NCBI GenBank assembly: GCA_934615635.1 | Contig: CAKTTT010000097.1 | Span: 1-8,663 of the forward strand | Length of the DNA: 8,663 nucleotides | Reading direction: 5' to 3' | From: an uncultured Eubacteriales bacterium | GTDB lineage: Bacteria > Bacillota > Clostridia > Oscillospirales > Acutalibacteraceae | Part shown: positions 6,050 to 8,663 of the stretch, one piece after another | Position numbering within the stretch: the first letter of the stretch is position 1 | Layout: every line of letters begins with the position of its first letter | Translations under genes and position numbers: made by a program | The notes under the pieces: model-generated | What the model saw: only the letters and a program-made list of their open reading frames with translations | What the model was told of the DNA's origin: nothing | The model's database searches: none

Positions 6050-8663
6050 ATGGCCCGACAACAAAGAACCACCGCTGAAAACGGGACAGGCCAGAGGAGC
6101 CGCCTGGTCCGGATGACCTGCATACTCGGCGCCGTTTTTATCCTCCTCACCGCCCTGGCCCTGCTCCTCACACCGCAGACTGAGGCGCAGCCGAACATCA
6201 CGGTGCAGAACTCCCTTCTGCAGATATCCGAATATGTCGGCAGCAACACCTCTTATCCGGATGCGCAGGGCAATTTCCACGATTGGGTGGAGCTGCACAA
6301 CGCGGGGCGCAAGCCTCTGTCCCTGGGCGGCTACGCCCTCACCGACGGCAATAACACCTGGATGCTCCCCTCCATGGAGCTGGCGGCGGACGGTTATTTG
6401 GTGGTGTTTTGCGACGGCGAGGGGAAAACGGAGCTCCACGCCAATCTCAAGCTGAAGGCCGCGGGCGGGGAAACCCTGGCCATTAAGAACGCCGCCGGCG
6501 AGGTGGTGGAATCGGTGCAGACCATCCCGCTCCAGACCAACACCTCCGCGGTGCGGGGGGAGAAAACCTTCACCCTCAGCGAGCGTCCCACCCCCGGCTT
6601 CCCCAACACCGACGAGGGATACGCTGCTTTCCTGGCCAGCCGCACCGCCGTGCAGAACGAGCTGGTCCTCAGCGAGGTGATGGCCGCCAACGCCGCCACC
6701 CTGCAGGATGCCGACGGCCAGTTCTCCGATTATATCGAGGTGACCAACCGCTCGGACAAGGAGATCCCCCTCCAGAATTACGGCCTGTCCAACGACGAGG
6801 CCGATCCGCTGAAATTCCGTTTTCCCGAGCTGACCCTGAAACCCGGCGAAACGGTGCTGGTCTTCGCCTCGGGCAAGGGCCATTCCGCCGATGAAGCGGA
6901 ACTCCACGCCACCTTCAAGCTGAACAAGGGCAGCGATATGGTCATCCTTTCCACCCCTGCAGGAATCCGCATCGACAGCGTGGAAATCAACGGCCTGGCC
7001 ACGGACGAGGCGCTGATCCGCGGGGAGGGGGATAGCTGGAGCTGGACGGACAGCCCCTCCCCCGGCTATCCCAACACCGATGCGGGTCTAGACGCCTTCT
7101 GGGAGGCCCAGGACGCCGCGCGTCCCGGCCCCATCCTCATCAACGAGGCCATGACCCGCAATACCCAATACGGGCGGGCCCTGTCCGGCAAGTTCCAGGA
7201 CTGGATCGAGCTGTATAATCCCACCGCCGAAGCGGTGAACCTGAACGGCTGGCATCTGAGCAACGATCCCGAGCAGCCGGAGCTTTTCGCTCTGCCGGAT
7301 GTGTCCATCCCGGCCGGAGGCTATCTCATCGTCTACGCCACCGGCGGCACCATCGTCAGCGGCAGCACGTATATCCAGGCCAACTTCAAGCTGGACAGCG
7401 GGGAGTGCGCCGTGATCCTCACCGCCCCGGACGGCGGAACGGCGGACTTCGTCAGCCTCAACAATCTGCCGATGAATACCAGCCGGGGACGGGTGGCCGG
7501 CGGCCACGGCTTCGCCTATTTCACCTCCCCCACCCCGGGCGCCGCCAACGGCGGCTCCTCCGCCCGGCAGCTCACCGCCCCTCCGGCGGTGCAGACGGCG
7601 GCAGGGGTTTACAACGGCGTCAGCGCCGTGGAGGTGCCCCTGGCCGGCGAGGGTGTCATCTACTACACCACCGACGGCAGCGTCCCCACCCCCTCCAGCA
7701 GCCGGTATACCGGGCCTCTGAGCCTGAGCAAAACCACCGTGGTGCGGGCGGTGGCAGTGGCGGAAGGCCGGATGATCAGCGACGTAATGACCGCCTCCTA
7801 TATCATCAACGAAAACCACACCATGGATGTGGTGAGCCTGGCCTCCGACCCGGACGGCCTCTTCGATCCGGTCAAGGGGATTTACACGGAAAAGAACTAC
7901 AACGGCCGGGGCATGAACTACGAGCGGGCCGCCCACATCGAGTTTTTCGGGGAGGACGAGCCGGGTTTTTCGTTGGGATGCGGCGTGCGGATCTTCGGCG
8001 GCGCATCCCGTATGTATGAGAAGAAATCCCTGTCCATCAAGTTCCGGGATTGTTACGGCGCATCCCATCTGGATTACAAGGTATTTGACAGCCGGGACTT
8101 TACCTATTATAATTCTCTGTTGTTGCGCTCCTCCGGTCAGGAGCGGCTGCGCACCATGTTCAAGGACGCCATGACCACCTCCCTGGTGGACGACCTGGGG
8201 CTCATGGAGGTGCAGGCCTACCGCCCGGTGGTGGTGTATATCAACGGGGACTATTGGGGCGTGTACAACATCCGGGAGAAAATCGATGAAAACTTCATCG
8301 CCACCCATGAAAACGTCTCTCCCGGCTCGGTGGATCTGCTCCAGGGCAACTGGGCGGTCAACGCCGGCAGCAACGATGACTATCGGGAGATGCTGGAATA
8401 CGTCAGAGCCCATAAAAATTCCATGAACACCGACGAGGTCTACAACTATCTGGACGCGCGCATGGATCTGGTGAATTACTGCGACTATTATATCGCGGAG
8501 ATCTACTGCTCCAACAACGACGCGGGCAACATCCGCTTTTACCGCTCCTCCGAAACGGACGGCAAATGGCGGTGGATCCTCTACGATACCGACCAGGGCT
8601 TCGCCGGCAGCCGTACCGACCGGATCTGGTACAACATCAATCCGGCGGGCACCGGCACCAACC
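6050..8663 (+). CDS. Secreted or anchored protein: three lamin-tail domains, CHB_HEX_C domain, CotH kinase; partial at 3' end
   Basis: The frame is open for 871 codons and runs off the window. Residues 1-21 are polar and basic (R16, R18, R21), then 22-41 form a hydrophobic helix, either a signal peptide (possible cleavage after TEA, 44-46) or an N-terminal anchor. Three lamin-tail (LTD) beta domains follow, at about 56-175, 205-335 and 360-500, each with a (D)(W/Y)(V/I)E.xN core (HDWVELHN 77-84, SDYIEVTN 226-233, QDWIELYN 383-390). Residues about 508-588 match the chitobiase C-terminal-like domain (VIYYTTDGSVPT). From about 593 a CotH domain begins: CGVRIFGGASR (644-654), MFKDA (703-707), YINGDYWGVYNIREKIDENF (730-749) and RWILYDTDQGF (841-851) with the metal-binding D846 and D848. 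CotH proteins are secretory-pathway kinases; B. subtilis CotH phosphorylates spore-coat proteins. The substrate here is unknown. It is transcribed away from the ATPase operon. Confidence 0.93.
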   Translation, partial: MARQQRTTAENGTGQRSRLVRMTCILGAVFILLTALALLLTPQTEAQPNITVQNSLLQISEYVGSNTSYPDAQGNFHDWVELHNAGRKPLSLGGYALTDGNNTWMLPSMELAADGYLVVFCDGEGKTELHANLKLKAAGGETLAIKNAAGEVVESVQTIPLQTNTSAVRGEKTFTLSERPTPGFPNTDEGYAAFLASRTAVQNELVLSEVMAANAATLQDADGQFSDYIEVTNRSDKEIPLQNYGLSNDEADPLKFRFPELTLKPGETVLVFASGKGHSADEAELHATFKLNKGSDMVILSTPAGIRIDSVEINGLATDEALIRGEGDSWSWTDSPSPGYPNTDAGLDAFWEAQDAARPGPILINEAMTRNTQYGRALSGKFQDWIELYNPTAEAVNLNGWHLSNDPEQPELFALPDVSIPAGGYLIVYATGGTIVSGSTYIQANFKLDSGECAVILTAPDGGTADFVSLNNLPMNTSRGRVAGGHGFAYFTSPTPGAANGGSSARQLTAPPAVQTAAGVYNGVSAVEVPLAGEGVIYYTTDGSVPTPSSSRYTGPLSLSKTTVVRAVAVAEGRMISDVMTASYIINENHTMDVVSLASDPDGLFDPVKGIYTEKNYNGRGMNYERAAHIEFFGEDEPGFSLGCGVRIFGGASRMYEKKSLSIKFRDCYGASHLDYKVFDSRDFTYYNSLLLRSSGQERLRTMFKDAMTTSLVDDLGLMEVQAYRPVVVYINGDYWGVYNIREKIDENFIATHENVSPGSVDLLQGNWAVNAGSNDDYREMLEYVRAHKNSMNTDEVYNYLDARMDLVNYCDYYIAEIYCSNNDAGNIRFYRSSETDGKWRWILYDTDQGFAGSRTDRIWYNINPAGTGTN
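6215..7549 (+). repeat. Three tandem lamin-tail domain units within the CotH-domain gene
   Basis: Protein-level repeat of about 140 to 155 residues. Each unit starts with a hydrophobic (L/V/I)SE or INE strand, has the D(W/Y)(V/I)E.xN core, a G(Y/W).L(S/T)(N/D) strand, a PG or ADG turn before YLVVF/VLVFA/YLIVYA, and F/LKL before the last strands, and closes with (T/S)PG. Units 1 and 2 also share the linker PG(F/Y)PNTD followed by an AF about five residues on. The DNA of that linker is nearly identical at 6593-6612 and 7061-7080 (18 of 20), while the domain bodies have diverged, so the duplication looks old. Confidence 0.85.

Noticed and set aside
7405..8019. 204-codon plus-strand frame inside the CotH-domain gene
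   Set aside because: It is Arg/Gly/Pro-rich in the wrong phase; the in-phase frame carries LTD3, CHB_HEX_C and the start of CotH without a stop.
7088..8413. 441-codon minus-strand open frame (and 299 codons at 6008-6907) opposite the CotH-domain gene
   Set aside because: Both are shadows. The products are His/Gly/Val-rich and low in information, while the plus strand reads through recognisable LTD, chitobiase-like and CotH domains across the same span.

Overview
The window is GC-rich, densely coded DNA. It looks like a Bacillota (Clostridia) chromosome, perhaps a high-GC gut lineage of the Oscillospiraceae type. That placement rests on the E. hirae-style V-ATPase gene order, the purine-rich ribosome-binding sites and the lamin-tail/CotH secreted protein. 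It is an inference; no rRNA or other phylogenetic marker is present.

Positions 1 to 5643, minus strand, hold the first seven genes of a V/A-type ATPase operon, read right to left: peripheral-stalk G/H-type subunit (ntpF), membrane subunit I (ntpI), proteolipid K (ntpK), stalk subunit E (ntpE), subunit C (ntpC), subunit F (ntpG) and the N-terminal 235 residues of catalytic subunit A (ntpA). Subunit A is cut by the window edge inside its P-loop. The order F-I-K-E-C-G-A matches the E. hirae ntp operon, so B and D are expected just beyond position 1. Genes are tightly packed (4 and 8 nt overlaps, or gaps of 28 to 46 nt), except for a 104-nt gap before ntpA. The proteolipid carries the full set of residues that bind Na+ in E. 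hirae NtpK, so a sodium-coupled enzyme is likely.

Positions 5644 to 6049 form a comparatively AT-rich divergent intergenic region. It has a convincing sigma-A-type promoter for the ATPase operon on the minus strand and an extended -10 promoter for the plus-strand gene. The roughly 200 bases between the promoters have no assigned role.

Positions 6050 to 8663, plus strand, hold one long open gene running off the right edge. It encodes an exported or membrane-anchored protein: N-terminal hydrophobic segment, three tandem lamin-tail (LTD) domains, a chitobiase C-terminal-like (CHB_HEX_C) beta domain, then a CotH-type secretory kinase domain. Its cellular role is unknown, and the divergent ATPase operon gives no clear clue.

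I did not find an obviously new multi-gene system. The most interesting item is the multi-domain CotH protein; the most testable one is the Na+ signature of subunit K. There are no RNA genes, CRISPR arrays, mobile elements or transposase remnants that I can recognise.
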